Shown piece by piece: positions 6,689 through 14,357 of a stretch of DNA of 19,439 nucleotides. The notes beneath the pieces were generated by a model. The model saw only the letters and a list, made by a program, of their open reading frames with translations, ran no database searches and had not been told where the DNA came from. Made by a program: the position numbers and the translations under genes. The first letter of the stretch is position 1, and each line of letters begins with the position of its first letter. The stretch is from DATIKM01 sp035477595 (GTDB lineage Bacteria; Armatimonadota; Chthonomonadetes; Chthonomonadales; CAJBBX01): positions 1-19,439 of the forward strand of contig DATIKM010000163.1 in the NCBI GenBank assembly GCA_035477595.1, given 5' to 3'.

Positions 6689-7970
6689 GCGCCCGGGCGG
6701 CGATGTCGCGCCGGAAGTGCATCCCCTCGAAGCGGATGCGGGCCATGCCCGTGTAGGCGTGAGCCAAGGCCTCCGGGATGTCGGCTCCCGTACCCGTGAC
6801 ACCCAGGACGCGACCCCCATCGGTGTAGACCTGGCCGTGCTCCTCGCGCGTACCGGCGTGGAAGATCATACAGCCCGGCTCCTCCGCGGCGCGGTCGAGG
6901 CCCTCGATCGGCTTGCCGGTCGCGTAGTCGCCCGGATAACCGCCCGACGCGGCGACCACGCAGACCGCCGCCTCACGCTTCCAGCGCACGTCGAGCTGAT
7001 CCAGGCTGCAGTCGACGCATGCCGACAGCACCTCCACGAGGTCGGTCTCCAGCAGCGGGAGGACCGCCTGGGTCTCCGGGTCGCCGAACCTGCAGTTGAA
7101 CTCCAGTACACGGATGCCCTTCGGGGTGAGCATCAGGCCAGCGTAGAGCACGCCCTTGTAGGGGATGCCGAGGTCGCGGATCGCGTGGACGGCCGGGCGC
7201 ACGACGGTCTCGACCGCTTCGTGGACGATGTCAGCGGGGAGCGAGGGCGTGGGCGAGTACGCACCCATTCCGCCCGTGTTCGGCCCCAGGTCGTTGTCGA
7301 AGACGCGCTTGTGGTCCTGCGAAGGCGGCATCGCCACCACGTTCTCGCCGTCCGTGAAGGCCATGATGCTGACCTCCTCGCCGGTGAGACGTTCCTCCAC
7401 GATGATTCGATCGCCCGCCGCACCGAACGCTCGCTCCCGCATCACCGTGTCAACGGCCGCGTGGGCCTGCTCGGCGGTATCGACCACGAAGACGCCCTTG
7501 CCAGCCGCGATGCCGTCTGCCTTCACCACGAGGCCACCGCATGACTCGCGCATGCCCGCGAAGCGCGACACGATGTAGGCGTGCGCTTCGTCGGGGTGCT
7601 CAAACGCGCGATAGTCGGCTGTCGCGATACCGTAGCGCACCATGAGCTCCTTGCTGAACGCCTTGCTGCCCTCGATGCGAGCCGGCTCGGTGGCAGGTCC
7701 AAAGACCGGCAGACCGCGCGCCTCGAACCGATCCACGATCCCGGCGGTGAGCGGCCCCTCCGGCCCCACGACGGTGAGGTCCACATGCTGTGACGCGGCG
7801 AAGCTGGCCAACCCTTCCTGGTCGGTTGCCTCCAGGTTGATGCACTCTGCGATGCGCGCGATGCCGGCGTTGCCCGGCGCGCAGTAGATGCGGTCCACGT
7901 GGGAGCTCGCGGAGAGCTTCCATGCTAGCGCGTGCTCGCGCCCTCCACCGCCTATCACCAGTACGCGCAC
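6672..7970 (-). CDS. purD: Phosphoribosylamine-glycine ligase (GAR synthetase)
   Basis: Second step of purine biosynthesis: ATP-dependent joining of phosphoribosylamine and glycine. The product is 432 aa, typical length. The N-terminal domain starts MRVLVIGGGGREHAL; the ATP-grasp core shows KADGIAAGKGVFV, PSQDHKRVFDNDLGPNTGGM and EFNCRFGDPETQ. The start is GTG at 7970, supported by GGGAGG about 8 nt upstream and by the exact family N-terminus. It is the last gene of the run mlaE-mlaF-mlaD-rplI-dnaB-purD, 61 nt after dnaB. Its last codons overlap the end of the opposite-strand uvrA gene (6672-6688), and there is no room for a separate terminator between them. Confidence 0.97.
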   Translation of the reverse strand: MRVLVIGGGGREHALAWKLSASSHVDRIYCAPGNAGIARIAECINLEATDQEGLASFAASQHVDLTVVGPEGPLTAGIVDRFEARGLPVFGPATEPARIEGSKAFSKELMVRYGIATADYRAFEHPDEAHAYIVSRFAGMRESCGGLVVKADGIAAGKGVFVVDTAEQAHAAVDTVMRERAFGAAGDRIIVEERLTGEEVSIMAFTDGENVVAMPPSQDHKRVFDNDLGPNTGGMGAYSPTPSLPADIVHEAVETVVRPAVHAIRDLGIPYKGVLYAGLMLTPKGIRVLEFNCRFGDPETQAVLPLLETDLVEVLSACVDCSLDQLDVRWKREAAVCVVAASGGYPGDYATGKPIEGLDRAAEEPGCMIFHAGTREEHGQVYTDGGRVLGVTGTGADIPEALAHAYTGMARIRFEGMHFRRDIAARALKARA

Positions 7971-7998
7971 GGGTCCTACCTCCCTTGCCGGGCTGTGA

Positions 7999-8022
7999 CG
8001 GCCCCGTCCACCCGTGGGGCCG
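7999..8022 (-). other. Hairpin in the dnaB-purD gap
   Basis: CGGCCCC (7999-8005) and GGGGCCG (8016-8022) can form a 7-bp GC stem with a 10-nt loop between the dnaB stop and the purD ribosome binding site. There is no T-run after it, so it is more likely an intercistronic RNA structure than a terminator. Confidence 0.35.
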
Positions 8023-8031
8023 AGGGATCGA

Positions 8032-9423
8032 TCACCGCTCGAGACGGCCGCGCTCTTGCTCCACGAACAGGGCGTAGTGCGACAGGAAGCCGGCGTGCAC
8101 GGTGCCGGTGGGTCCGTTACGCTGCTTGGCGATGATCAGCTCCGCGTCCTCACTCGCCTCGGTGCCGCGGGGCGGCCGGTCGGCGGCGGCGCTGTCGACG
8201 GCCTCGGCGCCCTTGCGCTGCTCGTAGTAGGCCGGCCGGTAGATGAAGATGACCACGTCTGCCTCCGCCTCGATGGAGCCGCTCTCCCGGAGATCGGAGA
8301 GCATCGGGCGCTTGTTCTCCCGCTGCTCGACAGCGCGGGAGAGCTGCGAGAGAGCGACAACCGGCACCTTCATCTCGCGCGCCAGCGATTTCAGGGCACG
8401 GGCGATCTCGCCGATTTCCTGGACACGGTTCTCGGATCGACGATGCCCCCGCATGAGCTGGAGGTAGTCCACGAGGATGAGGCCTAGGCCGTGCTCCGCC
8501 TGCAGGCGACGGCACTTCGCCCGCATCTCAAGCGCGCTGCATTCGGAGGTGTCGTCTATGAAGATGCGCGCCTGTGCGAGCCGGCTGCAGGCGTCGCCGA
8601 CGCGCTGCCACTCCTCGTCGCGCAGCCGGCCCGTGCGCAGCCGGTGCGCGTCCACAAGCGCCTCCGAACAGATCATGCGCAGGCACAACTGCTCCTTCGA
8701 CATCTCGAGGCTGAACACCGCCACGGTCTGCTGGCCGCGGAGCGCGATATGCTGCGCCATTCCCAGGGCCAGCGACGTCTTGCCCATGCTGGGCCTCGCA
8801 GCGACGATGATCAGGTCGGATGGCTGAAGGCCGGCGGTGTAGTAGTTGAGCCCGCCGATGTGCGTCGACAGCCCCACCGGCAGTGCCTCGTTCGTCGAGC
8901 GGCGCTCCAGATGGTCGAACACCGAGTCGATGAGCGGCTTCATGGGCGTGAAGTAGGCGCCCATCCGCCTCTGCCCGACCGAGAAGACAAGCCGCTCGGC
9001 CCTGTCGACGACGTCACTGATCTGGTCGTAGTCGCTGTGGGCGAGGCTCTGGATCTGTCCCGCGGCATCCAGCAGCCGGCGCAGGATGGCGCGCTCCTCG
9101 ACAAGGCGAGCGTAGTATTCCACATTCGCTGCGGTGGGCACGGCCTCGGTGAGCTGTACCAGATAGGGCATTCCGCCCACAGAGTCAAGAACGTTGCGCA
9201 TGCGCAACTGGTCCTGCAGCGTCAGCAGGTCGACGGCCTCGTCACGCTCAACCAGCGCAAGGATGGCGTCGAAGATGGTGCGGTGAGCGTCGCGGTAGAA
9301 ATCCTCGACCCGGAGCACCTCGGCTGCCTTCTCGATGGCGGCAGCAGAAATGAGCATGGAGCCGAGCGTCGCCTGCTCGGCCTCGATGCTCTGCGGCGGG
9401 ATCCGGTCGAGCGGGACTACCAT
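8032..9423 (-). CDS. dnaB: Replicative DNA helicase DnaB
   Basis: Hexameric 5'-3' helicase that opens the replication fork. From ATG 9423 the product is 463 aa, normal length, starting MVVPLDRIPPQSIEAEQATL, the usual DnaB N-terminus. The N-terminal helical domain (to about 150) is followed by the RecA-like domain with Walker A AARPSMGKTSL at about 208-218, Walker B region ILVDYLQLM, the QLSRAVEQRENKRPMLSDLR helicase motif and the C-terminal AKQRNGPTG motif. An in-frame extension to 9552 lacks similarity and would read through a strong hairpin; GGGAG lies 11 nt before the chosen ATG. There is no intein. rplI directly precedes it, a pairing common in many bacteria. Confidence 0.96.
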   Translation of the reverse strand: MVVPLDRIPPQSIEAEQATLGSMLISAAAIEKAAEVLRVEDFYRDAHRTIFDAILALVERDEAVDLLTLQDQLRMRNVLDSVGGMPYLVQLTEAVPTAANVEYYARLVEERAILRRLLDAAGQIQSLAHSDYDQISDVVDRAERLVFSVGQRRMGAYFTPMKPLIDSVFDHLERRSTNEALPVGLSTHIGGLNYYTAGLQPSDLIIVAARPSMGKTSLALGMAQHIALRGQQTVAVFSLEMSKEQLCLRMICSEALVDAHRLRTGRLRDEEWQRVGDACSRLAQARIFIDDTSECSALEMRAKCRRLQAEHGLGLILVDYLQLMRGHRRSENRVQEIGEIARALKSLAREMKVPVVALSQLSRAVEQRENKRPMLSDLRESGSIEAEADVVIFIYRPAYYEQRKGAEAVDSAAADRPPRGTEASEDAELIIAKQRNGPTGTVHAGFLSHYALFVEQERGRLER

Positions 9424-9515
9424 GAGCAGGCGATCTCCCAGCGGCCAGGCGGGCCGCGACATCGACGCCGATGGCCCGTCCGCCCGGGCGCGGCTCGCGG
9501 TGTGACGGCACACGC

Positions 9516-9550
9516 GCGGGGCCGCTGCGCCGGGCGGCGCCCGGCCCCGC
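9516..9550 (-). other. Very GC-rich hairpin in the rplI-dnaB gap
   Basis: GCGGGGCC (9516-9523) is complementary to GGCCCCGC (9543-9550). An alternative inner stem CCGGGC (9530-9535) with GCCCGG (9539-9544) competes at its edge. The hairpin starts about 20 nt after the rplI stop on the transcribed strand and has no T-run. It could stabilise the rplI mRNA end or reduce read-through into dnaB. Confidence 0.45.
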
Positions 9551-9569
9551 ACGATCTGGAACAGGTCGT

Positions 9570-10103
9570 CTAGCCGGCCTCGGTCTGCTCAGCGGCCGCT
9601 GCGGCAGCCTCTTCAGCAGCGCGCCGGGCCTCTTCCGCCTTCCGCCGGGCCAGCTCCTCCGCGGTGGTGACGTCCACGTTGACGCGCACGGTCATATCGC
9701 TGTGTAGACGCACCAGCACCGTGTGGACACCGAGGCTCTTGATGGGGTCGACGAGGCCGATCCGGCGCTTATCGACCTCCACGTTGCACTCTCGACGGAG
9801 CGCGTCCGCCACGTCCTGAGCGGTCACCGAACCGTAGAGCTTCGTGCCCGCACCCACCTTGCCCAGAATGACGATCGTCTTGTCGTCGAGTGCCACGCCC
9901 ATCGCAGCCGCCTGACCACGCAGCTTCCCCTCGCGCGCGCTTTCGGCGGCGAGCCGCGCGTTGCGCTCCTTGAGAGCGCCGCCCGCCGCCAACACCGCGA
10001 AGCCGCGCGGAAACAGGTAGTTGCGTGCGTATCCGTCAGCAACCGTCACTATGTCGCCGCCCTTGCCAACCTTCGGGATGTCGCGCTGCAGAATCACCTT
10101 CAT
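9570..10103 (-). CDS. rplI: 50S ribosomal protein L9
   Basis: L9 binds 23S rRNA and helps hold reading frame and ribosome spacing. From ATG 10103 (MKVILQRDIPKVGKGGDIVT) the product is 177 aa. The N-terminal domain with the signature GYARNYLFPRGFAV (about residues 24-37), the connecting helix and the C-terminal domain are present. The tail from about residue 150 is an Ala/Glu/Arg-rich, probably helical extension, making the protein longer than the roughly 150 aa typical of the family. AGAGGG lies upstream of the ATG, and a longer upstream frame is composition noise. It sits between mlaD and dnaB rather than after rpsF-ssb-rpsR, which are not in this window. Confidence 0.96.
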   Translation of the reverse strand: MKVILQRDIPKVGKGGDIVTVADGYARNYLFPRGFAVLAAGGALKERNARLAAESAREGKLRGQAAAMGVALDDKTIVILGKVGAGTKLYGSVTAQDVADALRRECNVEVDKRRIGLVDPIKSLGVHTVLVRLHSDMTVRVNVDVTTAEELARRKAEEARRAAEEAAAAAAEQTEAG

Positions 10104-10227
10104 CGTCGTCCCTCTCATTCCGCACGCGCTTCGTCCCGCGCCTGCGCCAGCGGCCGGGCCGCCCCGACCGTCCAGTCCTGAAGGATACCCCACAGCGGGC
10201 CGCCGCTCGATCCCGCTCCCGCGAGGC

Positions 10228-11703
10228 TCAGCGCGTGACGCGGACGCCGAACACGGGCGTCGACTGCCGGAACAGGCTGTCGACCCCGAGGAACGCGGAG
10301 AGGTCGTCGTTGACGCGCAGGGTCGCGCGCGCATCCAGGCGCGACCGGTTCGGATCGAAGGCGTCAAGGCTGAGAGTCGCCGTGGGCGACATGCGCCAGT
10401 CCAGGCCCACGCCAAGTTTGGACGCTCGAATGCCGTAGCGCATCCAGACGTCGGGCGCGACGGTCGTCTCGTACTGCGCGGTCAGGCGGTTGCCTTCCGT
10501 GAAGTCGTACAGACCGACGTTCAGGGCGGTCCTCTCGCCGAGCCGTGCCCGAAGGCCGATGTCAGAGCGGAAGGTGGGCGGGTTGGAGCGCGCCATGAAG
10601 TCCAACGTGACACGCGCGTCTGTAATACCCAGCGGCGCGCCGGTGCCCGGAAGGCGTATCCCTTCGGCGAGGGCGCCGAGCCTGCGGACGAGCCTCTGCC
10701 CCTCATCGCTCGTCTCGCGGAGAGACCCGACGGTCGTCCGGAGGTCCGTCTGCACCGCGGGGTCTCCTGTCAGGCTGTGGATGTCGGCGGCGATCTGGCT
10801 GAACCGCGCCATGGTGGTCTTGCCCAGCTCGAGGGTCTCCAGCATCGACTGCTGAATGCGTGGATCGCTCACCTGCTCCGTGAGCCGGGTCATGATGCCG
10901 CGGGCGGCGTCCACGGTGTCGGTGAAGTTGCGCAGCAGCTCGAGCGCGCCGAGCAGCAGCTCGTCGAGCCGGGTGCTGTTGCGCGTCACCATCGTCTGAA
11001 GCTCGCCGCTAAGCGTCTGGGCCGTCTGGCGAGCCTCCTCCGACATGTGCTCAAAGTCTTCCAGGCTGGCTCGGAGGGCCGCCTGCAGCTTCGGGTCGGT
11101 CGCGAGCCGACGCACACCGCTAGATGCCTCCGCGAGGTTGCCTGCCGTCGTGTCGGCCTTTTCCACGACGGAGCGCATCTGGTCCAGCAGGGCAACGAGC
11201 CCGGGCGCCACGTCTTGGAGCAGCCGGGTCGTCTCACCCACCGCGACATTCATCGCGGCGATCGTGCGCTCCGCCTCCGGGGAGATCTGCGCCAGCCCGC
11301 TCGCAGGCCGCAGGTCCACCTGGTCGGCCGGCCAGTCGCCGGGCGCCATCGCCTCGTGGGATGGCTCGCCCATCCAGTAGATCTCCAGTTGTGGGCTGGC
11401 GATGAGCAGGCCGGACGTGATGCGGATGCGGGCGTCGCGGGGGATGCGGTGGCGCGCGTGCACTCGCAGCGTCACCACGGGCCGCAGGTCTTGCGGCCTC
11501 AGGTCGACGCTGCTGACGTTGCCGATGGAAACACCGTTCATCCGCACCGGGGTCTGTGGGAGCAGGCCCTTCGTGTCCTCGAACGTCGCGCGCAGCGTGT
11601 AGCTTCCGAGCGACATATGGGCCAGGAACCACCATGCGCCGAACATCAGCACCATCCCCGCGATGACGGCCAGCCCGACTCGCGCGGCCGCTCTCGGTTG
11701 CAT
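10228..11703 (-). CDS. mlaD: MlaD-like MCE-domain protein with C-terminal beta-barrel-like domain
   Basis: MCE proteins are the substrate-binding, lipid-tunnel components of Mla-type transporters. The product is 491 aa, far longer than Escherichia coli MlaD (about 180 aa). Order: a short basic N-terminus, one transmembrane helix (about 9-28), an MCE domain (about 34-115) with VRMNGVSIGNVSSVDL, a long helical, Thr/Ser/Glu-rich region (about 135-350) likely to form a coiled coil, and a C-terminal part (about 360-491) of roughly ten alternating hydrophobic/polar strands such as SDIGLRARLG, TALNVGLYDF and RLDARATLRV. That last part resembles an outer-membrane barrel. ATG 11703 is chosen, with GGGGG 8 nt upstream. 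It follows mlaF by 37 nt, where a small stem (11726-11731 with 11736-11741) lies. MlaD with a terminal barrel has been described in the diderm Firmicute Veillonella. Confidence 0.85.
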   Translation of the reverse strand: MQPRAAARVGLAVIAGMVLMFGAWWFLAHMSLGSYTLRATFEDTKGLLPQTPVRMNGVSIGNVSSVDLRPQDLRPVVTLRVHARHRIPRDARIRITSGLLIASPQLEIYWMGEPSHEAMAPGDWPADQVDLRPASGLAQISPEAERTIAAMNVAVGETTRLLQDVAPGLVALLDQMRSVVEKADTTAGNLAEASSGVRRLATDPKLQAALRASLEDFEHMSEEARQTAQTLSGELQTMVTRNSTRLDELLLGALELLRNFTDTVDAARGIMTRLTEQVSDPRIQQSMLETLELGKTTMARFSQIAADIHSLTGDPAVQTDLRTTVGSLRETSDEGQRLVRRLGALAEGIRLPGTGAPLGITDARVTLDFMARSNPPTFRSDIGLRARLGERTALNVGLYDFTEGNRLTAQYETTVAPDVWMRYGIRASKLGVGLDWRMSPTATLSLDAFDPNRSRLDARATLRVNDDLSAFLGVDSLFRQSTPVFGVRVTR

Positions 11704-11740
11704 CCTGCATACCCCCTATCCGGAAACCCGGCCTACCGGG

Positions 11741-12469
11741 TCAATCCTGTCGCACAAACTCCTGAACGGCCTCCAGCGGGCTCTGCCGGAGCTCCGCCGG
11801 CGTCCCTTGGGTGAGGATGCGGCCCTGCTCCAGCATCACGATGCGGTCCGCGATGCGAAAGATCGAGAGGATGTCGTGCGAGACCACGACCGAGCTGACG
11901 CCCGTGCGATCACGCGTCCTCACGATCAGGTCGTCGATGGTGCGCCCGATCACGGGGTCGAGTCCGCTGGTAGGCTCATCGTACAGGATCAGCGAGGGCT
12001 CTAGAGCCAGCGCGCGTGCCAGGCCGACGCGCTTCTGCATTCCGCCAGACAACTGCGAGGGGTACAGGCGCTCGGAACCGGCCATCCCGACTTCCTTGAG
12101 CCGCTCCGCCACGAGCCGGCTCGCCTCGGCTCGGGTCGCACGGCCATGGTAGACAACGCCAAATCCGACGTTCTCCTCCACGGTGAGCGAGTCGAAGAGC
12201 GCCGCATACTGAAAGACGAGCCCGATCCGGAGCCGCACACGGTCGAGCCTATGCTCCGGCAGCGGCACGATGTCCTCGCCGTCGATCAGGATGGACCCGC
12301 GGGAGGGCTTGATTAGCGCCGCAATGCACTTCAGCAGCGTCGTTTTGCCGCTCCCCGACATGCCCACGACCGCGACGATCTCGCCCCGCTGCACCTCCAT
12401 GTCGACGCCGTGGAGGATGCGCCTGTCTGGCACGTCGAGATCGACGCTTCGCACCTCGACCGCGCTCAT
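11741..12469 (-). CDS. mlaF: ABC transporter ATPase, MlaF-like
   Basis: ATPase that powers the MCE lipid transporter together with the neighbouring MlaE permease. The product is 242 aa from ATG 12469 (MSAVEVRSVDLDVPDRRILH). Walker A GMSGSGKTT is at 36-44, Q-loop FQYAALFDSLTVEENV from about 87, signature LSGGMQKRV at 140-148, Walker B LILYDE at 160-165 and the switch His at 198. The FQ-x-x-ALFDSLTV stretch is typical of MlaF/Mkl-type ATPases. The ATG overlaps the mlaE stop (ATGA), showing translational coupling; a much longer upstream frame is a reading of mlaE in another frame. No MlaB-like STAS partner is visible nearby. Confidence 0.93.
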   Translation of the reverse strand: MSAVEVRSVDLDVPDRRILHGVDMEVQRGEIVAVVGMSGSGKTTLLKCIAALIKPSRGSILIDGEDIVPLPEHRLDRVRLRIGLVFQYAALFDSLTVEENVGFGVVYHGRATRAEASRLVAERLKEVGMAGSERLYPSQLSGGMQKRVGLARALALEPSLILYDEPTSGLDPVIGRTIDDLIVRTRDRTGVSSVVVSHDILSIFRIADRIVMLEQGRILTQGTPAELRQSPLEAVQEFVRQD

Positions 12470-13275
12470 CGGACGGCGACGCTCGCGCCGGAGAGCACCT
12501 GCGCAAGGAAGAAGTCGGACACGAAGATCAGCACGATGCAGATGACGACGGAACTCGTGGTCGAACGGCCGACTCCCGCGGCGCCGCGCTCCGTACGCAG
12601 GCCCTGGCGGCACGCCACGCACGCAATCGTCAGCCCGAACCACAGCGTCTTCACCAGCCCCTTCACCAGGTCCCATTCCGTCGCGTAGGTGCGGGCCGAC
12701 TCCAGGAACGCCTCCGCGGTGACCCCCTGCGTGCCGGACATCACGAAGGCGCCCGCGATGCCCCCGGCCGCCGCGAAGAGCCCTACCACCGGCATCATGG
12801 CGACGCATGCCAGCAGTCGCGGCGCGACCAGGTACCGGACGGGCGAGACCGCCATGGAGCGGAGCGCGTCGACCTGCTCCGTCACCACCATCGACCCGAT
12901 CTCGGCAGCGATCGACGCGCCGCTCCGCGCCGCCACCATGATGCCTGCCAGCAGGGGCCCCAGCTCGAGCAGAAACGAGAGCGTCAGCATTCCTCCGACG
13001 AACGTCACGCCGCCGAAATGCACGAACACGCCCGCCGTGTAGAACGCGAGCACGGCGCCCGTCGACAGCGTGGTCAGCAGCACGATGGGGATCGCATCGG
13101 CGCCGATCGCCGCCATATGCGCGACCGTGTTACGCCTATCCGCCCGGCCGCGCAGAATCTCGCCGGCAGCCTGCGCAGCAAGACGCCACGTCTCGCCGAC
13201 GAAGACGAGCGCGGACGTGATCGGGTTCGGGGCGATGAAAGGAGGCTTCGCGCCATCGGGGGCAAGACTCGTCAT
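12466..13275 (-). CDS. mlaE: MlaE-family lipid ABC transporter permease
   Basis: Inner-membrane permease subunit of an Mla/MCE phospholipid transporter. From ATG 13275 (MTSLAPDGAKPPF) it is 269 aa. Several hydrophobic helices and the family signatures ELGPLLAGIMVAARSGASIA, EQVDALRSMAVSPVRYLVAPR and GAAGVGRSTTSSVV are clear. Two earlier in-frame ATGs at 13287 and 13284 exist, but the first overlaps a consensus -10 box and the second lies within a few bases of it, so they should not be in the mRNA. Starting at 13275 implies a leaderless or nearly leaderless message. The 3' end overlaps mlaF by 4 nt. It is the first gene of the run that continues to purD. Confidence 0.93.
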   Translation of the reverse strand: MTSLAPDGAKPPFIAPNPITSALVFVGETWRLAAQAAGEILRGRADRRNTVAHMAAIGADAIPIVLLTTLSTGAVLAFYTAGVFVHFGGVTFVGGMLTLSFLLELGPLLAGIMVAARSGASIAAEIGSMVVTEQVDALRSMAVSPVRYLVAPRLLACVAMMPVVGLFAAAGGIAGAFVMSGTQGVTAEAFLESARTYATEWDLVKGLVKTLWFGLTIACVACRQGLRTERGAAGVGRSTTSSVVICIVLIFVSDFFLAQVLSGASVAVR

Positions 13276-13285
13276 GGCAGCCATC

Positions 13286-13315
13286 ATTATAGGTTTCCGC
13301 AGAAGGGGGTGTCAA
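13286..13315 (-). promoter_or_regulatory. Consensus sigma70 promoter of the mlaEFD-rplI-dnaB-purD run
   Basis: On the minus strand the -35 is TTGACA (13315-13310) and the -10 is TATAAT (13291-13286), both perfect matches, with an 18-bp spacer. The -10 overlaps the first possible mlaE ATG (13287). The expected start, about 7 nt downstream of the -10, falls near 13279, only a few bases before the ATG at 13275. Confidence 0.85.
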
Positions 13316-13452
13316 ACCGGCTCCCGCCCTGTACCGGAGCGATGCGGCGCGGCCGCCAACGGGATGGCCAGCGCGGATCGGCCAGGGAGCGGCGGTGGCA
13401 GGAATGATGCAGCGGGCGGCCTGGCAAACGACCGATCGGCCCTCGTGGCGCG

Positions 13453-14352
13453 CTACCCGGCCCCCCTTCGAGGTTCGAGCGGGTAGCTGCCAACGAACAC
13501 GTATTCTGCGGGGCCCGTCAGCCAGAGGCGATCGCGGTCGGGCCACCAGACCTCGAGCTCACCGCCGGCGCTCACCACCCGAACCCTCTCACCCACAAGA
13601 CCGCGAAGGGTCGCCGCCACAACCGCCGCGCAAGCGCCGGTACCGCATCCCCAGGTCTCCCCGGCGCCCCGCTCCCAGATTCGCAGGCGCAGCCGGTCCC
13701 ACGCTTCAACCACCGCCCACATGAGGCTGGTACGCTCCGGGAACAGGCGATGCTCCTCCACTGCGCGGCTCACGCGCACGAAGCGCTCGTCCTCGGGCAG
13801 CGTGTCCACGAGCGCGACGGCATGGGTAGAGCCGGTCGAGAGCGCCGTGATGACGAGTTCCTCCCCGGCAGCATCCACGGGGTGGTCGACTACGGGCCCT
13901 CGCGGGAGGCCCATCGGGATGTCCAGCGGGTCGAAGCGCGGCCGGTCCATGTCGACGGTAACGGTCACGCTCCCGCCGCCATCGTGTTGGAGCCGCACTT
14001 CCCGGACGCCGCGAAGAGTCTGGATCGACAGCGTGGCATCGACTGTGAGGGACTCGCGCCGGGCGCCGGGCGGGTCCAACACAAAGCGCGTCACGCAGCG
14101 CAGGCCGTTGCCGCAGAAGTCGGGCGTGCCGTCGGGGTTGTACATCCGCATTGCCACGTCGGCGATGCTCGATGTGTCCACGGCGATCAGTCCGTCGGCG
14201 CCCACCCCGAGGTGCCGATCACAGAGATCGCGGGAGCGACTGGGCCAGTCGGACTCCGGAAGGCGCCGCGCGTCGACCACGACGAAGTCGTTGCCCACGC
14301 CCTGCATCTTGGCGAAGGGCAGGCGCTCGGGCGTCGGGTGCCTAACCGACAC
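13453..14352 (-). CDS. dapF: Diaminopimelate epimerase or related DapF-fold racemase
   Basis: DapF interconverts LL- and meso-diaminopimelate for lysine and peptidoglycan, using two Cys and no cofactor. The product is 299 aa from GTG 14352; GGAGG (14361-14365) lies 8 nt upstream. The N-terminal KMQGVGNDFVVVD motif, NPDGTPDFCGNGLRC with the first catalytic Cys at 80, and ERGAGETWGCGTGACA with the second Cys at 236 are present, as is the Glu-Arg pair of the ERG motif. Two substrate-contact regions differ from the usual enzyme: the GNPH motif reads GSTH (174-177) and the RTNVNF motif reads RTSLMW (207-212), removing two Asn side chains. The gene starts 5 nt after the ThuA-like gene. DapF is the best family call; a different amino acid substrate is possible. 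Confidence 0.85.
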   Translation of the reverse strand: MSVRHPTPERLPFAKMQGVGNDFVVVDARRLPESDWPSRSRDLCDRHLGVGADGLIAVDTSSIADVAMRMYNPDGTPDFCGNGLRCVTRFVLDPPGARRESLTVDATLSIQTLRGVREVRLQHDGGGSVTVTVDMDRPRFDPLDIPMGLPRGPVVDHPVDAAGEELVITALSTGSTHAVALVDTLPEDERFVRVSRAVEEHRLFPERTSLMWAVVEAWDRLRLRIWERGAGETWGCGTGACAAVVAATLRGLVGERVRVVSAGGELEVWWPDRDRLWLTGPAEYVFVGSYPLEPRRGAG

Positions 14353-14357
14353 GCTGC

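Noticed and set aside
10021..11814. A plus-strand open frame of 597 codons antisense to mlaD and rplI
   Set aside because: It has no motif and skewed composition, and the minus strand carries clear family proteins through the whole interval.
13375..13440. Repeated GATCGGCC words and a CCGATCGG palindrome downstream of dapF
   Set aside because: They are short and typical of GC-rich spacer DNA. They do not form a terminator with a T-run, so no role is claimed.
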